DNA of 54,724 bases from Microbulbifer mangrovi (lineage in GTDB: Bacteria; Pseudomonadota; Gammaproteobacteria; Pseudomonadales; Cellvibrionaceae), in NCBI RefSeq assembly GCF_002009015.1, contig NZ_LZDE01000335.1, forward strand, positions 1 through 54,724, written 5' to 3'. The notes beneath the pieces were generated by a model, which saw nothing but the letters and a program-made list of their open reading frames with translations, did no database searches and had not been told where the DNA came from. Below, piece by piece: positions 21,218 through 30,498 of this stretch (position 1 is its first letter; every line of letters starts with the position of its first letter). The position numbers and the translations under genes are program-made.

Positions 21218-21967
21218 ATGAAACTTCAAGGTAAAGTAGCCATCGTCAGCGGTGGGGCGCGGGATATCGGAAAAGCGGTATCCCTGAAGCTGGCGGCGGA
21301 AGGTGCAAAGGTGGTAGTAAACTACTTCAGCAATGCGCAGGCAGCAGAAGAAACCCTGGCCGAGATCAAAGCGGCCGGTGGCGAAGCGATCATCGCCAAG
21401 GGCGATATGACCAAGCAAGCAGACGTGGCCAGCGTCGTTGTCGCGGCGCAAGCCGCTTACGGCAAAACCATTGATATCCTGGTAAATGTCGCCGGCGGTC
21501 TGGTAGAGCGTAAAACCATCGAAGAAATGGACGAGGATTTCTTCAATAAAGTCATCTCGCTTAACCTGAACAGCACCTTCCTGCTGACCAAAGCGGTTGT
21601 TCCTCATATGGATGGCGGTGCTATTGTAAACCTCGGTTCCCAGGCGGGCCGCGATGGTGGTGGCCCGGGTGCATCTGCTTATGCGACTGCGAAAGGTGCG
21701 GTAATGACCTTTACCCGAGCCATGGCAAAAGAGCTGGGTCCGAAAAACATTCGTGTCAACTCGCTTTGTCCGGGCATGATCAGCACGACCTTTCACGACA
21801 CCTTCACCAAAGATGCCGTGCGCGAAAATGTTGCCAATGCGACGCCGCTGAAGCGCGAAGGTAAGGCTCCGGAAGTGGCTGATGCGGTGGCTTATCTGGC
21901 CTCTGAGGAAGCTTCCTTCATCACCGGAACCAATATCGATATCAATGGTGGCCTGTTCTTCTCCTGA
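21218..21967 (+). CDS. SDR-family reductase, probable DEH reductase
   Basis: A 249-residue short-chain dehydrogenase/reductase. The nucleotide-binding loop is SGGARDIG (11-18), the structural NAG-type motif NVAGG is at 90-94, and the catalytic residues are S141, Y155 and K159 (AYATAKG); it ends DINGGLFFS. The general family is FabG-like, but in alginate loci such enzymes reduce DEH to 2-keto-3-deoxy-gluconate with NAD(P)H, and here it sits between the uronate transporter and the KDG kinase. The coenzyme choice is not obvious: N35-Y36 follow the second strand rather than a clear Asp or Arg. TTAGGAG precedes the ATG. Confidence 0.9.
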   Translation: MKLQGKVAIVSGGARDIGKAVSLKLAAEGAKVVVNYFSNAQAAEETLAEIKAAGGEAIIAKGDMTKQADVASVVVAAQAAYGKTIDILVNVAGGLVERKTIEEMDEDFFNKVISLNLNSTFLLTKAVVPHMDGGAIVNLGSQAGRDGGGPGASAYATAKGAVMTFTRAMAKELGPKNIRVNSLCPGMISTTFHDTFTKDAVRENVANATPLKREGKAPEVADAVAYLASEEASFITGTNIDINGGLFFS

Positions 21968-22020
21968 TTTCGAGGAGTGACCGGCGCGAGTATTACCTGA
22001 GGTAGAAGGCGGATCCCATC

Positions 22021-22980
22021 ATGGAAAAGCGCATCGCAATTATCGGCGAGTGTATGCTGGAAATGAACCTGGAGGACGACTGTCGCAGTCATCACAGTGA
22101 GCCCCGCTTGGCAGCGGGGTTGTCTTTCGGGGGGGATACCCTGAATACAGCGCTTTACATGGCGCGGTTGGGCGCGGCTGTCGAATATGTTACCGCGCTG
22201 GGGGACGATCATCTGAGTGATTGGATGATCCGCCAGTGGCGGGCCGAGGGAATCGGGTGTGATCTGGTGAAACGCGAGGCAAATGCAACGCCCGGGCTGT
22301 ACCTGATTGAAACCGATAGCGACGGTGAGCGCACTTTCCATTACTGGCGAGATCGATCTCCTGCCCGGCGTCTTCTGGATAACCCGAAAGCAGCTCGTGA
22401 TCTATTCTCGCAATTGAGGCGGGTTTCAGCGATTTATCTTTCTGGTATTTCGCTGGCGATATTGTCGCCGTATGCACGGGAATGTCTGTTCGATTTTCTG
22501 GCAGAGTATCGCCAGGAAGGGGGCAAAATCATTTTTGATGGCAACTATCGCCCGCGGTTGTGGGGGAGTGAAATGCTCACCCGAAAAGCCTATGAGAAAA
22601 TATACCGGCTCTCAGATATTGCCCTTCCCACACTGGAAGACGAACAAGCTTTGTTTGGCAGCGATAGCGCGAGTGCAGAACAGGTGCTCGAGCGTCTGCA
22701 AAACTGGGGAGTTACAGAAATAGTGCTGAAGATGGGGCCCGATGGCTGTCTGGTTGCCGCCAACCGCACCGGAGCCAAGCTGGTGCCGTCAAACAAGGTG
22801 ATGCCGGTAGATACCACTGCCGCGGGCGATTCGTTTAATGCCGGCTACTTGGCGGCGCGCCTTGCTGGTAAATCCATTGAGCAGTCTGCGGAAAGCGGCC
22901 ATCGCCTGGCGTCTACTGTTATCCAGTATCGCGGTGCCGTCATTCCCGTATCGGCAATGCCCGACATGTCAGCCATGTAA
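22021..22980 (+). CDS. kdgK: 2-keto-3-deoxygluconate kinase (PfkB family)
   Basis: A 319-residue ribokinase-fold sugar kinase. The N-terminal GECMLEM and FGGDTLNTA, and the C-terminal anion-hole/catalytic motif DTTAAGDSFNAGYL, are typical of KDG kinases. It phosphorylates KDG to KDPG with ATP. It is the last gene of the operon, 53 bases after the SDR gene, and is followed by a terminator. The next enzyme, KDPG aldolase, is not in the window and must be encoded elsewhere for the route to reach pyruvate and glyceraldehyde 3-phosphate. Confidence 0.94.
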   Translation: MEKRIAIIGECMLEMNLEDDCRSHHSEPRLAAGLSFGGDTLNTALYMARLGAAVEYVTALGDDHLSDWMIRQWRAEGIGCDLVKREANATPGLYLIETDSDGERTFHYWRDRSPARRLLDNPKAARDLFSQLRRVSAIYLSGISLAILSPYARECLFDFLAEYRQEGGKIIFDGNYRPRLWGSEMLTRKAYEKIYRLSDIALPTLEDEQALFGSDSASAEQVLERLQNWGVTEIVLKMGPDGCLVAANRTGAKLVPSNKVMPVDTTAAGDSFNAGYLAARLAGKSIEQSAESGHRLASTVIQYRGAVIPVSAMPDMSAM

Positions 22981-23008
22981 ATATCAGAGCTCGTTTCAAG
23001 AAAATACA

Positions 23009-23042
23009 CTGTGTGCAGGTTTATCTTGCGCACAGCCTTTTT
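23009..23042 (+). terminator. Terminator of the PL6-kdgK operon
   Basis: CTGTGTGCA (23009-23017) pairs with TGCGCACAG (23027-23035), 9 pairs including one G-U, 9-base loop, followed by CC and a T run. It lies 28 bases after the kdgK stop. Confidence 0.78.
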
Positions 23043-23362
23043 ATTCTCTTTTCGTGCAGCACTGCTGGTCTTTTTATTCTCCCGTCCAACGTTTTCGTCA
23101 GTTTGCTGGCGCGAGTCTCGCTTGACGCCAAGTCTTCCAGATCCAGATACACGTTTATTTTTTGCCGGTGATGCATGTTGCCTGCGCGGGTCTGTATTGC
23201 GCTTTTCCGCCCTATAGATATTACCAATCTGTATTACCAATATATGGTTTTCTTGGATTGCAGAAGTTAGAAGCTACCAGGTTAAAAAAAGCGCCAAAAA
23301 ATTCATTTAGATATTTCCTTTTATAACAATGGGTTATGGAAAAAGCCTCAACCCATCTTACC

Positions 23363-23410
23363 AATTGGGCTACCAAGCTCGTTGACAGATTTTTCGCAAT
23401 TGGTTTAACT
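23363..23410 (+). promoter_or_regulatory. Candidate promoter/operator of TonB receptor 2
   Basis: CCAATTGG (23361-23368) and TTGGGCTACCAA (23365-23376) form overlapping palindromes close to the ExuR/UxuR operator core TTGGTATACCAA. A perfect -35 TTGACA follows at 23382-23387, with a -10-like TTTAAC (23404-23409) 16 bases on. ATTGGT recurs at 23399-23404 over the -10. The rest of the gap from 22981 to 23466 is AT-rich and shows no gene. Confidence 0.5.
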
Positions 23411-23466
23411 CCACCCGATAGACGCCTATAAAAATAAATTTTTCTTACGATGAGAGGAAAACGTCG

Positions 23467-26358
23467 ATGAATAACCATAAGAAGTTCGATAAGCAGAGCG
23501 CGCTGAGAGATCTCAGTCTGCTGATGCTTTCCGCCTCCACCATGGCATTTGCCCCCATGGTTTTTTCACAGGGAGAAGACGCTGCCGCGCTGGAAGAGGT
23601 AAGCGTCACCGGTATCCGCGCCAGTCTGGAGGCGGCAGCCGATGCCAAGCGCGATGATGCGCGTGTTGTTGACGCGGTGGTGGCGGAAGACATCGGCAAG
23701 CTGCCCGACAACAACATCGCGGAAGCGCTGCAGCGTGTTACCGGAGTTTCCATCAATCGTGAATTTGGTGTGGGTTCCGAGGTCTCGATTCGGGGCCTCC
23801 CGCAAAACCGGGTTGAAGTCAACGGTCGCTCTGTGCTCGGCGATAGCCGTAGCGGAATCGACTTCCAGGATTTTCCCGCCGCCTTTCTGCAGAAAGTGGA
23901 AGTGATCAAGTCGCCAACCCCGGAAATGACCGAAGGCGCGCTCGGTGGCACCATCAGCCTGAAGATGGCGCGCCCGCTGGACCTGAATGCGCCCCTGGCA
24001 GCTATCTCTGTTCAGGGCGAGTACGCGGACAAGGCGGACAACTGGGCACCGATCATCAGTTCCGGTGTGGGCAATAGCTGGGATCTGGGCGAGGCCGGCA
24101 CCTTCGGTGCCATCGCGTCACTGGCATACCAGGACCGTACGCTGCGCCGCGACGAATCTCTGGTCCAGCTACAAGTGGGCGAGGTCGATTTCAATGGCGA
24201 TGGCGTTATCAACGCTGCGGACGCGGCGAAAAACACCCCGAGCGGTGCGTACGTTTACGGTCGCGAGCATACCTTCAATCCGCGTACCGAAGAGCGGGAA
24301 CGCACTGCGCTGAATCTTTCCTTCCAGTGGGCGCCGGCTTCCGAACAGGGGCAGTTTTACCTGGACTTGAACGCAGTGGAGCGCGACGGCGCACAGGAAA
24401 CCTTTTCACTGCTGCATATCCTCGACGACCCGACCGTGATCCCAGAGCAAACCTACGAGGACGGAAACGGCCAGCTGCAGAACTTCATGTATGACGAGGT
24501 ACAGCCCTTGCTGACCACCGGCTCGAGCTTCCGCACCAGTGACTCTTACAGTCACGCATTTGGTGGTGAGTGGAACTTCACTGAACAACTGAGCGTTAGC
24601 GGTGAGTACTCCACCGCCAAGTCTGACAGCTATACCCCCTTCTCCGAATTCCGCTTTCGCGGTATTGATCGCTCGATCGAAGGGCAGGGCGCTGACGGCG
24701 AAAACAAGTGGTTGATCCCGGTTACCTTCGAGAACAGTAATAACAGCGCCCCGGTTATCGATTTTGCAGACGGATATGTATTTACCGATCAGCAGAACCA
24801 GGCCTTCCGTCGCTACGAGGATACCCGTAACTACGTTACCAACCAGGAGGACGCGTTCCGTTTCGACCTGAAGTACGCTGAACCCTTCGGTTTGAACTGG
24901 GTGTCGGCAGTCAAGACTGGTGTACGTGTGACCGCGCGCGATTATGAACAGAGCCGCGAGCAGTTCCGCATCACCAACATTTTCAAGAATCTTGAGGACG
25001 CCGACGGAAATCCGGACATTATCTGGATGGAAGACATTGTGGCCCAGTTCCCCCAGGCCATGACCAACTACGACTTCACCGGTGATGCGTTCGAGCACAC
25101 AGGTCGTAGCGGCGCCTACGATCTGGCGAAATTTACCGCATACGATGCGCGCCTGCTGCAGAACCAGCAGGCGACCTTCGATATCGTCAAGCAACTGCTG
25201 GCCGGCACCAATATGGAAATCACCGGTAGTCTCGCGGACAATCTCGAGTACCAGGAAGGCGGTTACTCCGAAGTGAATGAGGACACCTCGGCTGTGTACA
25301 TACAGGCCAACCTGGACTTCGGCGACGTACGTGCTGTTGTCGGTGGTCGCTACGTATCGACCGACATCACGTCAAAGGCTTACCAGGAAGGTGAAATTGT
25401 CTCCGACGGCGCCAGCTACAATGACTTCCTGCCCAGCCTGAATGTGACCTGGGACCTGAGTGAAGACACTCTGATGCGGTTTGCCGCGGCCAAGGTAATG
25501 CGCCGCGCGGACTTCAACGAGCTGAGCCCCGCGTACGAGTTCCGCGACGCCTACATCGCTGCCAGTCGTGGTAACCCTGAGCTCGAGCCGTACCGTGCCA
25601 CCCAGTTCGATATCGCGGCGGAGCATTACTGGGATAGCAATATGGTTTCTGCGACCCTGTTCTACAAGGACGTGGAATCCTTCCTGACCCGTACCTACGA
25701 ATGTAAGAACCTGCCCGAAGTGGTCAGCACTCTGACCAACGTTTCCGACTACGACAAAATCTGTCTGTGGCAGGCGGATGGTATCCAGTATGCCAACGCC
25801 AGCACACCGACTTCACAGATGGGCATCCTCACCGATTTCATCACCAATGGTGAAAATGGCAAGATCCAGGGGCTGGAGCTGGGTTACCAGCAGGCGTTCG
25901 ACTTCCTGCCCGGTCGCTGGTCCGGCCTCGGCATGAGCGCCAACTACACCTACGCAGATAGCGAAGACCCGAACGGCGTACCGCTGACGGATATTTCCGA
26001 AAATACCTTCAATACACAGTTTTACTACGAGTACGAAGGCTTCGGAATCCGTCTGGCATACACCTACCGCGATCGCTTCCTGGATGAAGGTCAGACCAAG
26101 CGTGTACTGCCACTCGGTGAGCTTGTGATCCCAGGTGCGACCGTTGATGACGACCCTACGCTCGGTAACGATTACCGCGAAGACCTGTCGCAACTAGACC
26201 TCTCTGCAAGCTACGATGTGACCGATGACATCACTGTGATCGCCAATGTCACCAACCTGACTGCAGAACCCACCATCAATACCGGTGCTAATGGTACGGC
26301 CTTCCAGATAATGGAAACCGATCGCCGCTACGTACTGGGTATTCGCGCCAAGTTCTAA
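23467..26358 (+). CDS. TonB-dependent receptor 2, probable alginate-oligosaccharide importer
   Basis: A 963-residue outer-membrane receptor. Signal peptide (hydrophobic LSLLMLSASTMAFAPMVF, cut near SQGED), TonB-box-like LEEVSVTGIRA, plug domain (IGKLPDNNIAEALQRVTGV, VSIRGLPQNRVEVNGR) and a barrel ending in Phe (GIRAKF). It differs clearly from receptor 1, so the two probably import different fragments. An extracellular-loop segment, D241 to D252 (VDFNGDGVINAAD), fits a calcium-binding dockerin/EF-hand loop. The start ATG follows GAGAGGAAAA. It is separated from kdgK by a terminator and its own promoter region, and the lyase gene follows it 186 bases later. Confidence 0.93.
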   Translation: MNNHKKFDKQSALRDLSLLMLSASTMAFAPMVFSQGEDAAALEEVSVTGIRASLEAAADAKRDDARVVDAVVAEDIGKLPDNNIAEALQRVTGVSINREFGVGSEVSIRGLPQNRVEVNGRSVLGDSRSGIDFQDFPAAFLQKVEVIKSPTPEMTEGALGGTISLKMARPLDLNAPLAAISVQGEYADKADNWAPIISSGVGNSWDLGEAGTFGAIASLAYQDRTLRRDESLVQLQVGEVDFNGDGVINAADAAKNTPSGAYVYGREHTFNPRTEERERTALNLSFQWAPASEQGQFYLDLNAVERDGAQETFSLLHILDDPTVIPEQTYEDGNGQLQNFMYDEVQPLLTTGSSFRTSDSYSHAFGGEWNFTEQLSVSGEYSTAKSDSYTPFSEFRFRGIDRSIEGQGADGENKWLIPVTFENSNNSAPVIDFADGYVFTDQQNQAFRRYEDTRNYVTNQEDAFRFDLKYAEPFGLNWVSAVKTGVRVTARDYEQSREQFRITNIFKNLEDADGNPDIIWMEDIVAQFPQAMTNYDFTGDAFEHTGRSGAYDLAKFTAYDARLLQNQQATFDIVKQLLAGTNMEITGSLADNLEYQEGGYSEVNEDTSAVYIQANLDFGDVRAVVGGRYVSTDITSKAYQEGEIVSDGASYNDFLPSLNVTWDLSEDTLMRFAAAKVMRRADFNELSPAYEFRDAYIAASRGNPELEPYRATQFDIAAEHYWDSNMVSATLFYKDVESFLTRTYECKNLPEVVSTLTNVSDYDKICLWQADGIQYANASTPTSQMGILTDFITNGENGKIQGLELGYQQAFDFLPGRWSGLGMSANYTYADSEDPNGVPLTDISENTFNTQFYYEYEGFGIRLAYTYRDRFLDEGQTKRVLPLGELVIPGATVDDDPTLGNDYREDLSQLDLSASYDVTDDITVIANVTNLTAEPTINTGANGTAFQIMETDRRYVLGIRAKF

Positions 26359-26544
26359 TTGGTCATAGTGACCGGAGGCGCTCCGCCACCGGTCACCTTC
26401 TGAAAAAGCAGAATCTTCGATGCAGTACAAGATAGCCTTCCGATGTTGCGGCGGCTTCATCGTGGTTGTCTCTCTGTAGAGAAACCGCAGCAGCCAGTAA
26501 TCGCTGTAATTATCCACACCCTACAAAAAAATAATGAGGATCCA

Positions 26545-28368
26545 ATGAAAGCTAAATCCTTGGCGATGAAAATCAGTTGTGTAATGGCGTTGTCAGCCTG
26601 TATGGCTTCAGCCAGCGTATCCATACAAAATCCCGGTTTCGAAAGCGACTGGGACAGCTGGAATGATACCGATCCGTCGGCAATTTCGGGGGTTGCCTAT
26701 AGCGGCAGCAAGTCTGCGAAAATTTCCGGAAGCGGCGGTAAGCTGGAGCAGCAGGTTTCTGTGAGCAGTAATACCAATTATCGGCTAAGCGCATATGTGC
26801 GCGGTGCCGGTACCGTAGGTGCGAAGGTGAGTGGCAGTACCTTCGATAGCAGTGCTGACAGTTCAGACTGGCAACAGGTTTCTGTCGAGTTCAATTCCGG
26901 TAGCGCGAGCAGCATTACGGTATTCGGTACCTACAATGGCGGTGAGGGCCGATTCGATAGTTTTGCACTGGAAGAACTCGGCTCTGGATCTGGGTCCAGC
27001 GGTGGTAGCGGTACATCCAGTTCAGGCGGCGGCGGTTGTACATCTGGCAGCAATCTGGCCGTATCATCGGCCTCTGACGACGGTACTAACGACGGGCACG
27101 GTCCGGGCAACGTACTCGACGGAAGCCTTGCTGATGAATCCCGTTGGTCGTCCCTGGGGATCAAGTGGATCACCCTGGACCTTGGCAGTGTACAGGCTGT
27201 GGAGGGGGTGGATATCGCCTGGTATAAGGGCGATCAACGCACTAGCTTTTTCTCCATTGAAACCTCAGTCGACAACAGCAACTGGACCACGGTGCTGTCC
27301 GCTGGACAGTCCAGCGGCTCCACTACTGATCTGGAAGGCTATGATTTGACTGACTCCAGTGCCCGCTACGTGCGTCTGACCGGCAGTGGCAATTCCGCCA
27401 ATAACTGGAATAGCATCCTGGAAATGGATGTAATCGGGTGTAGTGACGGCAGTGGTTCGGGAAGTAGTTCTAGCGGCAGCTCCGGCGGGAGCTCGGGTTC
27501 AGGCTCCAGTTCGGGAGGTTTTCTGGATCCAAATCTACCTCCTTCCAGTAATTTCGATCTCGCAGACTGGTACCTGAGCGTACCCAGTGACAATGATGGC
27601 AGTGGGACCGCGGACTCAATCAAAGAAGTCGAGTTAAATGGAGGTTACGAAAACAGTAGCTATTTCTATACGGGTACTGATGGCGGCATGGTATTCCGTT
27701 GCCCCGTTGACGGCTACAAGACGTCGACAAATACGTCCTATACCCGTACCGAGCTACGCGAGATGCTGCGCCGTGGCGATACAAGTATCAGCACTCAGGG
27801 TGTCAACGGAAATAACTGGGTATTCGGTTCCGCACCGGCGTCTGCACGTAATGCCGCGGGTGGTGTCGATGGTATCTTGCGCGCAACGTTGGCTGTTAAC
27901 CATGTAACCACCACTGGTGATAGCGGCCAAGTAGGGCGCGTAATTGTGGGGCAGATTCACGCCAACAACGATGAGCCTTTACGTCTTTATTACCGCAAAC
28001 TACCGGGTAATAGCAAAGGCTCTGTGTACATCGCGCATGAGCCGAACGGTGGCAGCGACAGCTGGTATGAAATGATTGGTAGCCGCTCCAGCAGTGCTTC
28101 AAATCCTTCCGATGGTATCTCTCTGGATGAAATCTGGAGCTACGAGATCAAGGTGGTGGGCAATACGCTCACTGTTACCATCTCCCGTGAGGGTAAGGCC
28201 GATGTGGTTCAGGTCGTGGATATGGGAAACAGTGGTTACGATGTCGCTGACCAGTACCAGTACTTCAAGGCCGGCGTGTATAACCAGAATAATACTGGTA
28301 GCGGTAGTGACTATGTGGAAGCCACGTTCTATTCATTAGAGAACAGCCACGATGGCTATGCTTACTAA
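26545..28368 (+). CDS. Secreted alginate lyase (PL18/PL7 superfamily) with two carbohydrate-binding modules
   Basis: A 607-residue exported endolyase. Signal peptide (cut near MASASVS). Residues about 25-145 form a CBM_4_9-like jelly roll; a Ser/Gly linker follows; about 165-300 is an F5/8-type C (CBM32-like) module (NVLDGSLADESRW, WITLDLGS, ARYVRLTG); a second Ser/Gly-rich linker near 305-340; then the catalytic beta-jelly roll. The catalytic signatures are R401-T-E-L-R405, Q470-I-H472 and Y573-F-K-A-G-V-Y579-N-Q581. The RLYYRKLPGN and VYIAHEPNGG region favours PL18 over PL7, from memory of that family. Start ATG 26545 has GAGGA four bases upstream. As a secreted polymer-binding enzyme it should start alginate breakdown and feed the TonB receptors. 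Confidence 0.93.
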   Translation: MKAKSLAMKISCVMALSACMASASVSIQNPGFESDWDSWNDTDPSAISGVAYSGSKSAKISGSGGKLEQQVSVSSNTNYRLSAYVRGAGTVGAKVSGSTFDSSADSSDWQQVSVEFNSGSASSITVFGTYNGGEGRFDSFALEELGSGSGSSGGSGTSSSGGGGCTSGSNLAVSSASDDGTNDGHGPGNVLDGSLADESRWSSLGIKWITLDLGSVQAVEGVDIAWYKGDQRTSFFSIETSVDNSNWTTVLSAGQSSGSTTDLEGYDLTDSSARYVRLTGSGNSANNWNSILEMDVIGCSDGSGSGSSSSGSSGGSSGSGSSSGGFLDPNLPPSSNFDLADWYLSVPSDNDGSGTADSIKEVELNGGYENSSYFYTGTDGGMVFRCPVDGYKTSTNTSYTRTELREMLRRGDTSISTQGVNGNNWVFGSAPASARNAAGGVDGILRATLAVNHVTTTGDSGQVGRVIVGQIHANNDEPLRLYYRKLPGNSKGSVYIAHEPNGGSDSWYEMIGSRSSSASNPSDGISLDEIWSYEIKVVGNTLTVTISREGKADVVQVVDMGNSGYDVADQYQYFKAGVYNQNNTGSGSDYVEATFYSLENSHDGYAY

Positions 28369-28448
28369 AACTCGTGTCAACGCATGAAGTGAGCACCCTT
28401 ATGTACAGCGCTGTAGTGCTTATTTAGACGGGTACCCTGCGCAAAATT

Positions 28449-28487
28449 CCCGGAGCGGTAACTGTAACTGGTCGCTTCGGGGATTTT
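28449..28487 (+). terminator. Probable terminator after the secreted lyase gene
   Basis: CCCGGAGCG (28449-28457) pairs with CGCTTCGGG (28473-28481), nine pairs including one G-U, with a 15-base loop and then GATTTT. The T run is short, so strength is uncertain. Confidence 0.5.
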
Positions 28488-28589
28488 CGTGCAAGCCAAG
28501 CGTCATTGTCGCTTTGAGGTGGATTTGCGTATGTGGGCAATGATCCAAAGGAAGGTGGATGCTGGGTTACAAGGGGTATTTACGGGAAA

Positions 28590-28604
28590 AATGGTGGCCC
28601 TCCG
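28590..28604. repeat. Candidate left attachment site of the integrated element
   Basis: AATGGTGGCCCTCCG repeats, with one missing G, the sequence at 42624-42639 that forms the 3' end of the tRNA(CAU) gene including CCA. A short copy of the tRNA end at the far edge of an island is the usual sign of tRNA-targeted integration. The match is imperfect, so this site is a proposal. Confidence 0.5.
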
Positions 28605-28920
28605 TCAATTGAATAACTGTGCTAACCAATTGATTTATAAGGTGTAATGTGGTTGATCGACAGACTGATACCCCCAGATGTACCCCCACAAGATAGCCTT
28701 AGATTCTGCCTGTACAGGTGCTTTCCTTCACCTCATGCGAATGAAAGATGGAATACGGTAACGCGATTCCTGGGGTCCCCGGCGAATTACCTCGTTGCAC
28801 CGAACTCTATGTTTGATGAGTGGCGTGTGACAAGGTTCTCCTTTTTCTGCTACTCCTGCACCGGTAAACTCGAGGCAAAGTGACGCCACTAGAACAGAAG
28901 TAGCAGGAATAGCGCCCAAA
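28605..28920. other. Left end of the element: arm-type boxes and hsdM leader
   Basis: No gene is seen. TACCCCC occurs at 28669-28675 and 28681-28687, and the same heptamer recurs by the integrase gene at the other end, so these are candidate integrase arm-type binding sites. An inverted repeat CTGCTACT (28847-28854) / AGTAGCAG (28899-28906) lies just before hsdM and its right arm abuts the likely AGGA ribosome-binding site (28905-28908). Confidence 0.45.
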
Positions 28921-30498
28921 ATGGCTAAAAAGAAAGCAAAAGAGCAGCCCGATACCCTCGCCTCCATCGAAAGAACCCTCTGGGCCGCTGCCGACAAACT
29001 GCGCGCCAACATGGATGCTGCCGAGTACAAGCACGTGGTACTGGGGCTGATCTTCCTAAAGTACATCTCCGACAGCTTCGACGAGTTTCGCAGTCAGCTC
29101 ACTGCCCGGTTCCAGGACCCGGAGGAAGATCTCTACTGGGAGGACGCTACCGATGAGGATATCACCGGCGAACTGGAAGACCGGGACCACTACCTGGCCG
29201 CCAATATCTTCTGGGTGCCGGCCGAGGCCCGCTGGGGCACGATCCAGGCCAAGGCGCGGGAGGCAGATATCGGCCGCACCATCGACAACGCCATGGTGGC
29301 CATCGAGAAAGAGAACCCGCGTCTCAAGGGTATCCTCAACCGTGAGTACGGCCGCGAGCGCATGAAGCAGGTGCGCCTGGGCGAGTTGATCGACCTGATC
29401 GCCACCATCGGTTTCAACGACACCGAGCACCGTGCCAAGGACGTGCTGGGCCATGTATACGAATACTTCCTCGGTCAATTTGCCAGTGCTGAGGGCAAGA
29501 AAGGTGGGCAGTTCTATACACCTAAGTCCATTGTTAGCCTGATTGTCGAGATGCTGGAACCCTACAAGGGGCGGGTGTACGACCCGGCCATGGGTTCCGG
29601 TGGCTTCTTTGTGTCCTCTGAAAAGTTCATCGAATCCCACGGCGGCAAGCTGGGGGATATCTCCATCTATGGCCAGGAGTCCAATCCCACCACTTGGCGG
29701 CTGGCGGCCATGAATATGGCCATCCGCGGTATGGACTTCAACTTCGGTAAGGAACCTGCAGACAGCTTCCACAACGACCAACACCCGGACCTAAAGGCCG
29801 ACTACGTGATGGCCAATCCACCGTTCAACATCTCGGACTGGGGTGGCGATGCGATGGAAGCGGACAAGCGCTGGCAGTACGGTACCCCACCGGTGGGTAA
29901 CGCCAACTTTGCTTGGGTCCAGCATATGCTGCACCATCTGGCGCCCAATGGGCGTGCCGGTATAGTGCTGGCCAACGGTTCCATGAGCTCCAACACCAAC
30001 AACGAGGGCGCCATCCGTAAGGCTCTGGTGGAGGCGGACCTGGTGGAATGTATGGTGGCCCTGCCGGGGCAGCTATTTACCAATACTCAGATTCCCGCAT
30101 GTATCTGGTTCCTGGCCCGGAGCAAGCCGCGCCGGGGCGAGGTGCTATTTATTGACGCCCGCAGCAAGGGTGAGATGGCCAGCCGGGTATTGAAGACCTT
30201 CAGCGACGAAGATATCGCCGCGATTGCCGAGGTGTACCACCAGTGGCGCAACGGTGATGACGACTATGCGGATGTAGCCGGCTTTGCGAAGAGTACGGCG
30301 CTGGGCGAAATCCGCAGCAATGAGCATGTGTTGACGCCGGGGCGCTACGTGGGTGCCGCTGACGCGGAAGATGATCAAGCGTCGTTCGCAGAGAAAATGG
30401 CAGCGTTAACTGGTCAGCTAAAAGAGCAGTTTGAGCGTAGTCTGACTATGGAGAACAATATCAAAGAAAAGCTGGCGGAGTTGGGTTATGAGCTCTGA
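28921..30498 (+). CDS. hsdM: Type I restriction-modification methyltransferase subunit HsdM
   Basis: A 525-residue N6-adenine methyltransferase. Order: N-terminal helical HsdM_N domain (about 10-150), then the catalytic domain with the SAM motif DPAMGSGGF (D221) and the catalytic N299-P-P-F302. With HsdS it methylates adenine in the recognition sequence and protects host DNA. Its last 11 bases overlap hsdS. It is the first gene of hsdM-hsdS-nuclease-hsdR in the left half of the integrated element. Confidence 0.97.
   Translation: MAKKKAKEQPDTLASIERTLWAAADKLRANMDAAEYKHVVLGLIFLKYISDSFDEFRSQLTARFQDPEEDLYWEDATDEDITGELEDRDHYLAANIFWVPAEARWGTIQAKAREADIGRTIDNAMVAIEKENPRLKGILNREYGRERMKQVRLGELIDLIATIGFNDTEHRAKDVLGHVYEYFLGQFASAEGKKGGQFYTPKSIVSLIVEMLEPYKGRVYDPAMGSGGFFVSSEKFIESHGGKLGDISIYGQESNPTTWRLAAMNMAIRGMDFNFGKEPADSFHNDQHPDLKADYVMANPPFNISDWGGDAMEADKRWQYGTPPVGNANFAWVQHMLHHLAPNGRAGIVLANGSMSSNTNNEGAIRKALVEADLVECMVALPGQLFTNTQIPACIWFLARSKPRRGEVLFIDARSKGEMASRVLKTFSDEDIAAIAEVYHQWRNGDDDYADVAGFAKSTALGEIRSNEHVLTPGRYVGAADAEDDQASFAEKMAALTGQLKEQFERSLTMENNIKEKLAELGYEL

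Noticed and set aside
24406..25194. Minus-strand frame of 262 codons opposite TonB receptor 2
   Set aside because: Overlaps the barrel-coding part of an intact receptor; no independent evidence.
28620..28636. AACCAATTG box downstream of the secreted lyase, as a further operator of the alginate regulator
   Set aside because: It lies beyond the proposed att site, in front of the RM genes, with no alginate gene to control; most likely chance.
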